From contig NC_081413.1 of assembly GCF_030272615.1 (NCBI RefSeq), positions 563,334,010 to 563,398,009 on the forward strand: a stretch of 64,000 nt of DNA, given 5' to 3'. This stretch comes from Cryptomeria japonica (lineage: Eukaryota; Streptophyta; Pinopsida; Cupressales; Cupressaceae). The first letter of the stretch is position 1. Every line of letters starts with the position of its first letter. Below the pieces are notes generated by a model. It saw only the letters and a program-made list of their open reading frames with translations. It did no database searches and was not told the DNA's origin. A program made the translations under genes and the position numbers. Below are positions 1-10,957 of this stretch, piece after piece.

Positions 1-240
1 GAGGAATCATTAGTCTCAATCACATTAGAGGTATGAGAAGGTAATGGATCAGTAAAAATCTTAATATTTTGGTTAGGAAGAGCTACAGATGTGTTGCCTT
101 TATCATTCACACCTGAAACAAAGATAGTATTATTATCAATCAAATCTTGAATTTTACCCTTTAAAGCAAAACATTTTTTAGTATCATGCCCAGGTTGACG
201 ATGAAATTGACAAAAAGATTTGTTATCAAAATAGGGTGAA
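1..240 (-). pseudogene. gag: Gag nucleocapsid tail of element A, edge-truncated
   Basis: In the frame one base off the capsid ORF, the minus strand encodes a zinc-knuckle-like motif, CQFHRQPGHDTKKC (C-x2-H pattern with GH and C), followed by ALKGKIQDLID. The same layout occurs in the gag of E1 (CDFHRNKGHRTNEC then LKHIIQDMID), which supports the assignment. The frame leaves the window at base 1. Confidence 0.6.
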
Positions 241-1647
241 TTAATCTTTTCCAGGATCTATTTGCTTTATAGGAGGGAGAGTAAGCACATTTTTCTCCAA
301 TAACTTATTCATAATACTATGCAATGATTCATTCAAAGGAGTGAACTCTCTTTCTTTCTTGAAAAACTTAGAAATAGGAGGCACACCTGATGCTGCATTC
401 ACATTGTTGTTTCTGATGTTTTCATTGAACTTAATGAACCCTCTGTTCGGTTTAAACTTCCCAAATGGTTGTTGACTACTATCACCCTTATCACTCGGAG
501 CCATAGGATTTGCTTGTTCCATTTGACTCACAGTCAGTTGATAATTGTGAAGAGTTGCACACAACTGTTGGAAAGAAGTAAACTCAGAAAACAAAAGTTT
601 TTCTCTAATATCTTTTTGTAAATTAGAAATAAAAATTCTTTGAATATCATTGTCAGGTACTGGAAAAGAAATTTGAGCACACAAATGCTTATATCTACCA
701 ATGAAATCAGTCACTTTTTCTTTAACACCTTGTTTACAATGCATTAAATCAATCAAAGTAACTTTAGGACTTATATTGTTTTGAAATTGTTGAATAAAAG
801 CATTTGCAAGTTGTTGGAAAGAAGTAATAGAATAGGAAGGCAATGAGCAATACCATTGTAGAGCCTTATCTCTTAATGTTCTAGTAAACAGTTTTGCAAG
901 CAACCTTTGGTCATGAGCAAAATTAGTACATATTGTTTGAAAGGTCTTAACATGTGTTAGAGGATCACCTTTACCATTATAAAGCTCCAACTGTGGGATT
1001 TCAACATGCTTAGGGGGGATAGCTCGAACAATGTCAAGAGAAAGTGGGCTCGCAACATCAAATGTGGGCACACTAAACTTAGATTGATTCATAGAGGCAA
1101 TTTGTTGTTGTAAAGAAGAGATAGTTTGTGCAAGATTGTTAATGGTCGCTTCAGTCGAAGAGTTCATATTAGACATGTTAGATTGTGATGGAGGTATTAT
1201 GTTATTGAAAGATTGAGAGTAAGGTGGCGGGACGCTATGATGGTTAGTCATAGGAGATGATTGGAAAGAAGGAACACTACAAGGACGAATGGAATGGTTG
1301 AATGAATTGCCCCCTTGCGTCATGTTCATTTGTGGGGATGTAATAGGGACACTCATTGAAGGAATGAATGAAGAAGTTGGATTGAATGAAGGAAGAGGGT
1401 TGATTGAAGAGGAAGGATTGCCCCCATGACTGGTGATCATAGGTGGAATGTTTTGTATTGAAGTAGTCATTATGTTTGATGTAAAAGTAGGTATACTAGC
1501 AATAGAAGTTGTCAAAGGGATAGGATGATTGACTTGAGTAGGAGGTTGTGTATAACCTAAAGTTTCGGCACAACTCTTCATAGGCATCACATTCGAATCC
1601 ACAATGTGTACAATACTACGCAAAAAAATCAATTCCATTCTTATCAC
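241..1647 (-). pseudogene. gag: Gag capsid region of element A (Retrotrans_gag)
   Basis: This 468-codon frame begins with a Pro/Ser/Asn-rich low-complexity stretch (about residues 30-210). A capsid-like domain follows at about residues 215-370, with the hallmark YNGKGDPLTHVKTF, then LRDKALQWYCSL and LIDLMHCKQG, typical of plant Ty3 Retrotrans_gag. A one-base shift near 240-250 ends the frame early, because the next frame carries the expected nucleocapsid. It is therefore annotated as a broken gag. Lineage is probably Tat/Ogre-like, from the gag style only. Confidence 0.75.
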
Positions 1648-1945
1648 TTTGAACCATATGTTTTAGACCCTCAATTAATGAAAGAGCTTGACTATCGGGG
1701 TATTCTTGAGACATCCATTGCTGAAAATCATCAAATTGGTTATCCAATTTTGAAAGTTGTTCTACAGAAACCTCATGGAGAGCTTCTTCATCATTAAGAA
1801 GATTAGAGGAATTGCCCATGTCTTCATTAAAAAGGCCATTCAAATTAGGTTCCATCTCCTTGGTAATTAAACCTTGGAAAGACTTAATTCTAAGGCTTCG
1901 TCTAATGGGAATAGTGTAAGTAGGGCTTATTGTTGTAAAACTCAT
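1616..1945 (-). CDS. gag: Gag N-terminus of element A (109 aa)
   Basis: A 109-residue reading frame starts at ATG 1945 (MSFTTISPTY), the first ATG after the leader. It is acidic and rich in Ser, Leu and Gln (an N-terminal matrix-like region with no recognised domain). It overlaps the start of the capsid frame at 1616-1647 in another phase, so the two are probably one gag broken by a frameshift. The product would help build virus-like particles in the cytoplasm. Confidence 0.6.
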   Translation of the reverse strand: MSFTTISPTYTIPIRRSLRIKSFQGLITKEMEPNLNGLFNEDMGNSSNLLNDEEALHEVSVEQLSKLDNQFDDFQQWMSQEYPDSQALSLIEGLKHMVQSDKNGIDFFA

Positions 1946-3294
1946 GCCCTAGAGAGAGAGAGAAGATTTTGAATTTTGAAAATAAAGCTGGCAAAATTGA
2001 ACAATGAGATAATGATTATCCAATTTGAACTTTGTGAGAGAAGAAGGAAACACAACTTCCAAGAAAGGTAGGGACAATTGAAAATTAGGGCCAAGGGGGT
2101 AGCACTTAATTTTAATTGTTATCTTGAAAATTGAAATCTTGAATTTTGAATTTATTTTCGAATTTAGAGGTAGCAAATTTCAATAAAATCAGCCAATCTC
2201 CTAGATTTAAGCTGTTAAATGCAATCATGACAATCTCCTAAAATTTCAGAAAAAATGTCAGGGACCATGGTGAACGGAGTGCACACGGTCCTTGCAACTT
2301 TTTAAAAAATTTTCAGGGATGAAGGTTATGATGATTTTAAAGCTAATCTGAAAAAATTGAGTGATTTTATGATCTGTAGATAGGCCAAATTAAAGTTGCA
2401 ATCTCAAAATTGAATCCTACCAAGATTGTTGAAAAATGCAAAATTTGAATTTTGAGAAAGAGAGGGAAACTTAAATTTTGAATTTTATGATTTTAGAGGG
2501 AATACTAAAAGCAATGCAAGCTTTGAAATTTAAAAGTTGACTCAATTTCATGCAATATTCAATTTTGAAAGCGAAAATCAAAGTTGCTGCAATTAAACAC
2601 TTAATTTCAAAAGTCACAAATTGCAAAAATTTGAATAAAGCACTGAAACTTTGAATGAATGCCAACACACTTTTCAGATTTAGGACAGTAAGAAACCCAA
2701 TTTTGACACAAAATTTCAATTTCAACAATTTTTGAATGATTAGAAGCCTTAATCCAAGCAATCACTAGACCAACTTTGACTTTAATTTTGAAAGTGTTAG
2801 AATTGATGAAATCAGCCAAGATTCTGGATTTTCTCAGAAAAATACAGTAAGATCTAGCTCCCGAAATTTTGGAAAAAATGTTGGGGACAATGGTGCTTGG
2901 GGTGCACACAGTCCTCGCAACTTTTTTCAAAATTTTCAAGGATGAAAGATATTATGATTTTGTTGCGGAATCCAAAGTTACAGCCGATTTGGAGGTGTTT
3001 TGATAAGTGAAATCATCGGTCAAAGGTTGAATCAAGAGGGTTAAAAATTAGGGTTTTGACACTTAACCACTTAATTTTCAGAATTAAAGCACAAATATGA
3101 ATTGATAATTTGCAATAGAAGGGTAGATCTGAAACAAGCATTAACAATTAAACATTTCACAAGCTCAATTACTAAAAAGAAAATTTAGGGTTTTTATGCA
3201 ATTAACCTCTAAAATTTGTAAAAGATCAAACATGGAAATGTAATTAAGGAAGCAAAATTTTCAAATCTAACCATGAATAATCAGAATTAGGATG
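1946..3294 (-). other. Untranslated leader of element A with internal duplication
   Basis: This is about 1.35 kb without a credible ORF between the primer site and the gag start. It is A/T-rich on the sense strand. Two diverged copies of one block, around 2190-2345 and 2805-2960, share a gtgcacac box next to gtcct. A third box of the same kind lies in the LTR near 3690-3705. Confidence 0.6.
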
Positions 3295-3312
3295 TTCACG
3301 TCGGGTTCACCA
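3295..3312 (-). other. Primer-binding site, tRNA-Trp type
   Basis: The minus strand reads TGGTGAACCCGACGTGAA, three bases after the LTR end. It is complementary to the 3' end of plant cytosolic tRNA-Trp as I recall it, including the CCA tail, for 18 nt. Other plant tRNAs I considered (iMet, Lys, Asp, Glu) do not match. Confidence 0.7.
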
Positions 3313-3315
3313 AAA

Positions 3316-4338
3316 TGTAAAGCGGAAAATCGAACCCTAGGTGTTCCCCCCACCCCAAAGAGAGAGAAAGGAGGTCACTAGGATTGACGGTTTTCACTTA
3401 GGAGAGACTTTACATTCAAAAGAGGGGTTGAAACTCACAAGATCCAATCCCACACAATGCAAGATTGAATTCTAAATGAGTTTCAAGGGTTGAGACAGCA
3501 AGGATACCCTCTTTTGTAAAGAATGTAGATAGAAGGATTGAACTAGGAGTGTATGTAAAAGTAGGAAAGATTCGCTTGTAGATGGAGATAGAGACAGGGG
3601 ATGAAGCTACGGACCTGAAATTAGCAGTAAAATGTCAAGACGATGTTGTCCTGCAAGTTTGAGCAAAAGTTGATGGGACGATGGCACTCAGAGTGCACAC
3701 GGTCCTCCGAAAAATCCGTGAAACGAAGGGGGATCTGTTCTTCTCTGCACAAGGATTCCAAATCTTCAATTACAGTCGCGTACCTGCAACATGCGAAGGT
3801 GTAATGATGTTGTATGTTGTAAGTTGTATGTTGTAAGTGATCTCCTCTTCAATTGTTGAATCCTTGTCTTGAATGCAACACCTAGCCTTGAATGGAGACC
3901 TAGAATGCTCAATTGCTTGAAGGAATGCTTGAATGCTTGAATGTTTGCTTATCGCTTCCGCCTTTTGCACACATTTTTTTTCTCTCCCTTTTCATAAGGG
4001 GAAATGTAGTTTATATACTTGTCAATTAGGGTTAGAAGATTGATTTTTTCGACCTTAGGTCGACCTAGGAACATTATTTTCCAAATTGCAAACTTGAAGA
4101 CCTGATGCCCAACAAGAGACCGGGCCCAAAATAGGGCCAGGGACTAGGGCGTTGGGCGCCATGGTCCCACCTCCCGAGACAGTAGGGTGCAAGGAGGATC
4201 AGGCCAAGGTGCAGAAAGATGCAGTTTTTGATGTTGTAAACAGGTTTCGGGGTCTCCATTCAGGTTTAGTGTTGCGCCGCCATCGTGAAGACCCAAACGC
4301 AGTCAAAATTGCAAGTGTCATAATTTTATGACGCTACA
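3316..4338 (-). repeat. 5' LTR of element A
   Basis: This is a 1023-bp segment. On the minus strand it starts TGTAGCGTCATAAAA, next to interrupted copia coding sequence, and ends CGCTTTACA three bases before the primer-binding site. The TG...CA ends, an internal TATA box and the primer site fix it as the 5' LTR. Only one LTR is visible, so the boundaries rest on these signals and not on LTR alignment. Confidence 0.8.
4011..4017 (-). promoter_or_regulatory. TATA box of element A LTR
   Basis: The minus strand reads AAGTATATAAACTACA here, a good plant TATA box about 320 bp into the LTR and directing transcription toward gag. Confidence 0.55.
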
Positions 4339-4831
4339 CTAACTTTCCATGCTTGTCATGAACTTTGACAATTCCATTCTGAAATTCTATTCGGTAACCT
4401 ATGTTGTTTAGCTATGCTACACTCAACAAATTTTATTTCAAACCTTCAACCCAATAAACATCATTGCATTTTGCATTATCAAGAAGTGTTATAGATCCTT
4501 TACCTCTTACCGGACATGGTGCATCATTACCAAATCTTACATAGCCTCCATCATAGTCTTCTAACATAACAAACTTGTGTTTATCACCTGTCATGTGATG
4601 TGAACATCCACTATCTATGATCCAAGAATCATTTTTACTTATATGAGATAGTAGGGATTTTTCTTCATACCTTTCTTCATCTGATCCATCTTTGATAGCC
4701 ACATAAACAACTTCCTTTGTATCAGTTTCATTTGATTTATCATCATTAGATTCCTCATAAGCTATTAGGCATGTCTTCTTATCTCTTCCTTTGAAATCTC
4801 GGTGTCCTCTGTAATGATTATCTTTCTGCAT
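4339..4831 (-). pseudogene. pol: Copia aspartic protease and start of pre-integrase domain
   Basis: The 132-codon frame (4433-4831) holds the copia protease signature WIIDSGCSHHMTGD, with catalytic Asp in DSG, then VRFGND and VRGKGSI and the pre-integrase lead-in VYWVEGLK. Translation continues as NLLSVA, a TAG stop, then LNNIGYRIEFQNG until element A interrupts at 4338/4339. The protease would process Gag-Pol in particles. The TAG replaces the Gln usual in LLSVAQL. Confidence 0.8.
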
Positions 4832-4837
4832 ATTATC

Positions 4838-5089
4838 TTAGTAATCTCTCTTTTCACTAGATTCTCTATCAGGATAGTTAGAAGCCATATATCCTATTTT
4901 GTCACAATTGAAACATTTTAAAGGTAGCTTTCCTTTATACTTACCTTTGCCTTTCAGTAACCTTCTGGCTAATAGTGCTTCAAACTCTTCTTGTTTCCTG
5001 ATTTCCTCATACAGCTTGTGTACTTTTTCCATATTCTTGTGAAATCTGTCACTTGCTCCACTGTTATCTCCTTTTGTGTACTTACTCAT
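4838..5089 (-). pseudogene. gag: Copia gag nucleocapsid with degenerate zinc knuckle
   Basis: This 83-codon basic segment is Lys-rich and includes CFNCDKIGYMASNYPD. That is the copia C-x2-C-x4-H-x4-C knuckle with its His and last Cys both changed to Tyr, so zinc binding should be lost. It lies between the capsid and protease frames of C1, where nucleocapsid belongs. A stop separates it from the protease frame. Confidence 0.7.
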
Positions 5090-5217
5090 TCTATCATTTT
5101 AATCATGATATTTATCAAGATGAAAAGAACTGAAAGCAGATTCTACTTTATTTACCGATGACCCACTATTATCAAAATTACTTAACTCAAAAGCATGTAG
5201 CTTACCAATAGTAGCAT

Positions 5218-5769
5218 CTAAAGAAAAGAAACTGGCATATTCGGTACAAACGTCAATTCATTGATTGCAGAGACTCGGATTGCATAAGCTGGTAGAAGGG
5301 TTCTTAACAACTTACTTGTTATATCCTTTTCTTGAATGGTTCCACTTTCTCCTTTGAATTGATTGACAATCTCTTTTAGCCTTTTACTGTAGTGGGTTAT
5401 GTTCTCACCTTCATTCATCCTCATAGATTCAAGTTGTCCTCTTAGACTATCCACTTTAGCTCTTTGAACATGTTCATCACCACCATACACAGATATGAGC
5501 TTATCCCACATTGCCTTTGCATTATTGCAGCCTTCTAGATCATTAAACTCTGAGTCAATCAATGCAAATGTTATTTCAATCATTGCTTGGATATGTTCTT
5601 GCTTTGCCTTTATCTCTTCCATTGTCAATGGATAGGTGCTTGGTGGAATGAAATCATTCTCTAGATAATATATAGCATATTCTCCAACTCCTGATAAGTG
5701 CAACTTCATCCTTTTCCGCCATGTAGAGAAACTTGATTTGTTCAACTTCGGTGCATCCCTCTTATACAT
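5218..5769 (-). pseudogene. gag: Copia gag capsid (UBN2/Retrotran_gag type)
   Basis: A 183-codon frame starts about 50 bp after the primer site (MYKRDAPKLNKSSFSTWRKRM). Motifs FSTWRKRMKLHL, AKAMWDKLISVYGG, LRGQLESMRMNEGENI and the RLKEIVNQFK helix are typical of copia gag. The family normally runs straight into the nucleocapsid. Here the frame ends at 5218 and 5090-5217 carries no intact continuation, so gag is broken. Confidence 0.8.
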
Positions 5770-5820
5770 CTTTGGATCTTTGCCTCAAGTACCTTTAAAC
5801 TTTTTCTTCTGGAGTCCAAA

Positions 5821-5832
5821 GCTATGATACCA
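5821..5832 (-). other. Primer-binding site of C1, tRNA-iMet type
   Basis: The minus strand reads TGGTATCATAGC right after the LTR. The copia standard is TGGTATCAGAGC, complementary to initiator tRNA-Met, so there is one mismatch. Confidence 0.75.
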
Positions 5833-5834
5833 AT

Positions 5835-7327
5835 TGATAGTTATGATACTAAATGTTTAGTACAGATGCCAAGCTAACAAGATGAGAGGGGGGGGGGTGA
5901 ATCATACAAACTTAATCTTCCATAAAAACATCAGATTCAACCTCGGTAACATATACTTCAGTAAAATAACCAAAACTGCTAAACATGCAAAGTCAAAAGC
6001 ATATAAACATCATAAACCTCATAACACCAGATTTAGCATGGAAACCCAAATAGGGAAAACCCACTGTGGGATTTCGGACCCACTCAGAAATATACTCTTC
6101 TAGAGTATGCTCGGTTAAAAGCAAATCCTATTAAAGATTACAAAACACATTGCTAGATGTGACCCGGTTAAGGGATTTCCCTCAGATCTGTTAGGATCTT
6201 CACTTTTCTAGAAGTGACCTTATCAAAGGATTTCAAACACTCAATTAGAATGTCACCTTGCTAGAGGATTTACAAATAAGACTGCTAAGTCCACTCGGTT
6301 AAGAGATTTTTTGTTACTTCACAAAATAACAGTAATAAAAATCTATCTGCAACTTCACATCTAAAATGCTAAAGCAGATTCTTATTTGCTCAATACAATC
6401 TAGACATAGAACTAATCTTGTCCATCTATTGGGCTTCTATACTCTGTTATCAAAATTAAGCTTCTGTGCTTGGTAATCACTATGTAGCAACCTTGTGCTT
6501 ACATTTGCCCACATACATTGTTTATCAACAGTTCCTTATTTATAAACAATTTGCCAACCGCTTAATCTCCTTGATTACATTTCCCATGATCAATCATAGC
6601 CATAAAATCTTCAAACTTGACTAGGTTCAATGTATCCTTCAATCTAAAAAACATTTTACCCTACCTCGGAACTTGTATACATTCCTTGGAACTTGTGCTA
6701 GGGTATTGCGGTTCAATCTGAGCTGTAGATCTTCTTGCCGATTTTCCTATGCCATAGATTCTTTAACAAACCTGATTCATGACTTACCAATCATTTAATC
6801 ATAGCCAACTCATTAGCTTCCTTCATTAAATAATGCTTTTATTCATTCAATGCATTTTGTTATTACTCAGTTGCAACTCGGTGAATACTAAACTTTACTC
6901 GGTAGACATTCTGCCTTCATTAACCTATAGTGATAACCTTAGGGTTTACCGACTAGGTTCCTTAGGGTTTATCGACTAGGTTCTTTGCTCGGTAACATAG
7001 TATATTATTAACCTTACAAATAACAACATATGTAAGATATCAAAACAATCTAAAACATCATGATCTCATCATTGTCTAATTTGGTAATAGTTTTCCATTG
7101 AATAACTTATTTCTCCCCTTATTCATCATATTCTTTCTGTGTCTTTTACCAACTTCTTTATACTCATCAAAACATACTTCTTAAGATATGGCAACGTCAT
7201 ACTGAATTAGAAAATCAATTTCTTAACATCAATGAAAAAATAATGATATTAAGATAGTAAATATCCTTAATCAATTATATCCATAATCATCAACAACCTT
7301 CTCAATATCCTTATTGAAATACCAACA
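5835..7327 (-). repeat. 5' LTR of copia element C1
   Basis: The right end on the minus strand is TGTTGGTATTTCAATAAGG and the 3' end is CTATCA, two bases before the primer site. A G-run motif near 5884-5898 sits 50-60 bp from the LTR 3' end, as in the other copia LTRs here. A TATA box (minus TATAAATA) lies at 6537-6544. The 7327 boundary rests only on the TGTTGG...CA convention, since no second LTR is visible. Confidence 0.6.
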
Positions 7328-7357
7328 ATCTCTCATTGTCTGTTAGAATGCAAACAT

Positions 7358-8137
7358 AGAGGACCAAACAACCTTTGGTAAAATATTAGAAGGGCCATTG
7401 TATCATAATATTTTGGTGTTGGTTTTCAGGGAGGCTCCAAGATCGAAGAGATTGAATTGACCCTAGGCGGGCATCTCTATGTGACCGCCTAAACTGTAGA
7501 AGTGGAAATCACTTGTAGAAGATAAATAAGATGGGATCAAGTCTTGAAACCTTGGATTTTGTGGTTTGACACCTTACCAAACCTTGCAAAATTTTTGGTT
7601 TAGTTGGGGGGCTAATACAAGGGGTACTTGCTTTATAAATTAGGCCTAATTGGCTTAATTAGGTCTGGAAGGATAGTAAGAGTACAAACCTTTCAACTTG
7701 TCGTTAGAGTCCAAGACTTTGGGAAATTGTGTAAATAGATAAAGGGTATCTGAATCTACCTTTATTTTATATTTTCCTTTGGAATTTTGTTAAGTTGTGT
7801 TTGGAAAACTCAACTGGTAGGGCTACTAGGCTACTAGACAATAGGACAATTGTGAGGCAAGTATTCCCTAACACATCTGATAGCCATATATTATGGATGT
7901 TTTGTGTTGGTTGGATTACCAATAGACAAAATCCAATAGGTTTCCATCCCACTGGTACTGGAAGGTGCTAAACCGGTCCACACGAGGGTAGAGTGTTTTC
8001 ATCATACCGGTACCAGAAGATACTAAACCGATATAGATCCGGTCACACAAATTGTTGTGTGAGTTAAGAATTTGGTAGGTTTGTTGTTCACACCTTGAAC
8101 AAATAAAAGAACTTGTTTTGGACATAGTAGTTGTGGG
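7358..8137 (+). repeat. Left terminal repeat (probable 5' LTR) of element B
   Basis: This segment is repeated at 28700-29472, starting at agaggaccaaacaa and ending at gacatagtagttgtgggt. The copies are similar throughout with scattered substitutions. The odd point is that similarity ends directly at sequence encoding the gag core, with no primer-binding site or gag N-terminus, so a deletion at the LTR/gag junction is likely. LTR ends are approximate. Confidence 0.6.
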
Positions 8138-8897
8138 TAAAGATGACATCCCTATGTTTAGTGGGAAAATGAATGCAGAAGAAGTGATGGATTGGATTGA
8201 GGTATTGAACAATCATTTTGAATGCAAAGAGACCCCTTAGAATAAGAAGGTTATCTTTTCTAAGTTCAAGATGAAAGGAGCATCGCTCACTTGGTGGAAT
8301 TACCTCCAAGATGAGAGGGTGAAGGAAGGTAGAGGTATGATAACCTCATGGGATAGAATATTGGAAAAAGTGAAGGTGCAATTCATCCCGGTAGACTATG
8401 AAGTCCAAGTCTACAAGAAGTTGCAAGGTTTGAGGCAAAAATACCTTGATGTGAGTACATATACTGAAGATTTCCATAGGTTGAGTCTAAGGACCAAACA
8501 CCATGAGGAGGAACCAGAGAAAGTGGCAAGATATCTTAGTAGATTGAAATATAGTATCCAAGATGAGATCAACATTCTAGCACCAAAGACAATAAACAAG
8601 TTCTTTCAAATAGCACTAAGATAAGAGGAGAAGCTAAAGAGAAAGAATGATCAGAATAATAGAGGTAGAGGGGGCAAAAAATTTAGAGGTAGAGGTCCAA
8701 TGAATGGTAGAGGATAGAGTCCTAGGCCACAAGGAGAGGCTAATCAAGAAAGTCAGCATGGAGATGGTAACACAAGAGGGGGTTTTTGAGGAAGAAGACC
8801 CAACCATAGAGGTAGATTTGGTGGAAGAAGATCAAAGCCTTTCATATGCTACAACTGCAATCAAGTAGGTCATACCGTAGCTAAGTTCCCTGAGAAG
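8138..8897 (+). pseudogene. gag: Gag of element B with damaged zinc knuckle
   Basis: The segment encodes DDIPMFSGKMNAEEVMDWIE, then after an in-frame TAG (about 8238) a 117-codon frame with LTWWNYLQDERV, VQFIPVDYE and LRQKYLDVSTYTEDF. These are Ty3 chromovirus gag capsid motifs. Basic Arg/Gly-rich sequence follows, then FICYNCNQVGHTVAKFPEK at 8841-8897, a CCHC knuckle whose last Cys is Phe. The N-terminal third of gag is missing, and stops at 8238 and 8624 break the frame. Confidence 0.75.
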
Positions 8898-8933
8898 ACT
8901 AGATCAAGCTCCCAAGGAGAGAGGAGAACACAT

Positions 8934-9446
8934 TTGGTTCAAGACACTAATTGTCAGAGTGTCAATTCCCCTAATTCCTATGGATTTCCAAAGAGAGGAG
9001 AAGCCTTGATGATGAGGAGAACATTGTTGAAGGTACAAAGTAATACTAGACCTCCACAAAGGAAGACACTCTTTCAGACCACATGCAAAGCAGGAGGTAA
9101 GGTATGTAAGGTTATAATAGATTCAGGTTCAACTAAAAATTTAGTATCATTAGAAATGGTAGAGAAACTAAAATTGAGAAGAATTCCTCATCCATTTCCA
9201 TATAAAGTTTCTTGGCTTACTAAAAGAAAATAGACCTTGGTAGAAGAGCAATCATGGGTTGAATTTTAGATAGGAGCATACAAAGACAAAATTCTATTTG
9301 ATATTGTTGAGATGGATGTTTGTCATCTTATTTTTGGGAGACCATGGCAATATGACCTTAAGGCCCATCATGATAGACACAAGAACACCTACTCCATCAT
9401 GAAAGATGAAAAGGTGATTGAATCCCTCCCTGATAATAGTGATTAG
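8934..9446 (+). pseudogene. pol: Aspartic protease of element B
   Basis: The sequence has the retropepsin core KVIIDSGSTKNLVS, with catalytic Asp in DSG at about residue 63 of the 99-codon frame 8934-9233. After a TAG it continues with ILFDIVEMDVCHLIFGRPWQYDLKAHHD, in which the LxFGRPW element is typical of plant Ty3 protease C-termini. The intervening stops near 9231 and 9268 make it non-functional. Confidence 0.75.
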
Positions 9447-9467
9447 AAGGAGAAGGAGGCCAAGATC

Positions 9468-10461
9468 ATGATCATGAAAGGAAAAGAGATCCTCAAGGAA
9501 ATCAAAGAAGAGGGAACACCTTGTTTTGTAGTGATGTCAGTACCAAGGCAAGAAGAAGAGCCCATTTCAGATGGCAAAGTAGAAAAGAAAAGGGTGATAG
9601 TCCTTGAGGAGGTGGAGGAAATGTTGAGAAAATACAAGGACATAGTTGTAGAAGATTTTCCAAGAACCCTGCCACCAATAAGGGAGATAAGCCATTGCAT
9701 TGATTTCATTCCTAGTGCCACCTTACCAAACAAGCTAGCCTACAAAATGACTCCCCAACAAATGAGGAAGTTGCAAGGCAGATCCAAGAGTTGCTTGATA
9801 AAGATTTGATAGGGAAGAACTTGAGCCCTTGTGCAGTCCCGACTGTCTTAGCACCAAAGAAGGTCAAGACATGGAGATTGTGCACTAATTCCCAGACCAT
9901 TAACAAGATAACCATTAGGTATATATTACCTATGCCTAGAATAGAAGATTTGCTTGATTGTTTAGGAGGTGCAAGTTATTATTCCAAGATTGATTTAAAA
10001 AGTGGTTATCACCAAATAAGGATTAGAGCAGGTGATGAATGGAAAAATATTTTTAAAACAAATGAAGGATTGTATGAATGGAGGGTGATGCCATTTGGGT
10101 TGTCAAATCCCCCTAGCACTTTCATGAGACTCATGAATGAGTTGTTGAAGTATTCATTGGTAAATTTGTCAAGGTGTATCTATATGACATCCTAGTGTTT
10201 AGCAAGACAAAGGAGGAGCACCTAAAACATTTGGATATGGTCTTGAGAAGGTTGAATGAAGAGAAACTAATGATAAAAATGGAAAAGTGTGTTTTTTTAG
10301 GAAGAACCGACTTACCTTAGGTTTGTGATTTCTAGAGGAAATCTGAAAATGGATGCTAATATAGTGAATGCCATTCTCACATGGCCAACTCCTAGAAAAA
10401 TTGGTGATGTAAGGAGTTTCATGTCCTAGCTACCTTTTATAGGAAGTTTATCAGGAATTTT
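9468..10461 (+). pseudogene. pol: Reverse transcriptase of element B, N-terminal part
   Basis: Two overlapping frames (9468-9809 and 9791-10195, a frameshift between them) encode the RT approach (DFPRTLPPIREISHCIDF) and palm motifs: [40 protein letters not shown] and [16 protein letters not shown] further shift leads to [12 protein letters not shown]. The catalytic box normally reads YLDD or YVDD, but here the first Asp is Tyr (codon 10183-10185). The frame then decays and is cut by C2 at 10461/10462. Confidence 0.8.
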
Positions 10462-10957
10462 TGTTGGCAATTGACACTCTATTGGTTGGTTTCACTATGT
10501 TATCATTGATGGCAACATGATTTTGTGTTCCAGCTTCATATGGTGTATCGACAAACACTTCACAGATTCTACACCGACACCGAAACCAGTAGGTCAAAAG
10601 GATTTCTTTGGTCACCGACAATGCAGGCCGACATGGTATAGTAAAGGTTATCAGTAATGGAGGCCAACTTATCCTGGATTTGACATCGACAATTTGTTTT
10701 AATGTTTATACATTTATGTTATCTAGCGACATATAATTTGATATTATATATATCTTTGTAAACTGACATAAGGCATAAAAGTTGTACAGGGTATATAGGT
10801 CAGTTTGATTAGATCATTTTGACATATATAGATATAAGGACATGAGATAGGAGATTATGATATGATGTGAAATATATCAGAGAGATTATGTATGTGAGGA
10901 ATTTATTGTAAGGGTTATTTCGGTAAGGGGTTTAGGGTTTTAGACTAAAACAAACAG
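10462..10957 (+). repeat. C2 5' LTR, first part
   Basis: It starts TGTTGGCAATTGACAC and aligns with the C2 3' LTR from 25008 on (shared tttcactatgttatcattga and many later blocks). It is broken at 10957/10958 by insertion of N1. Confidence 0.85.

Larger units (their letters stand above)
1..4338 (-). mobile_element. Element A: Ty3/gypsy LTR retrotransposon, 5' part
   Basis: Read on the minus strand, the order is LTR (3316-4338), primer-binding site (3295-3312), long AT-rich leader, then gag running off the left edge. The LTR ends abruptly inside copia protease/pre-integrase coding sequence of C1, so A is nested in C1. Pol and the other LTR lie outside the window, so the target duplication cannot be checked. 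The flanking bases on the right are ctaac. Confidence 0.85.
4339..7327 (-). mobile_element. Element C1: Ty1/copia retrotransposon, 5' part
   Basis: The minus-strand order is LTR (5835-7327), tRNA-iMet primer site, gag capsid, zinc knuckle, aspartic protease and pre-integrase. The sequence is cut at 4339 by insertion of element A, so integrase, RT and the 3' LTR should resume beyond the left edge of the window. Several frames are broken, so the copy is dead. Confidence 0.8.

Noticed and set aside
3295-3312. tRNA genes at primer-binding sites (also 35542, 18764, 17217, 5821)
   Set aside because: Only the complement of tRNA 3' ends is present next to LTRs; no cloverleaf or Pol III boxes.
10924-10945. 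Telomere-like TTTAGGG (also near 25475)
   Set aside because: Only about one to two units, and it is part of the C2 LTR in both copies. Not an interstitial telomere.
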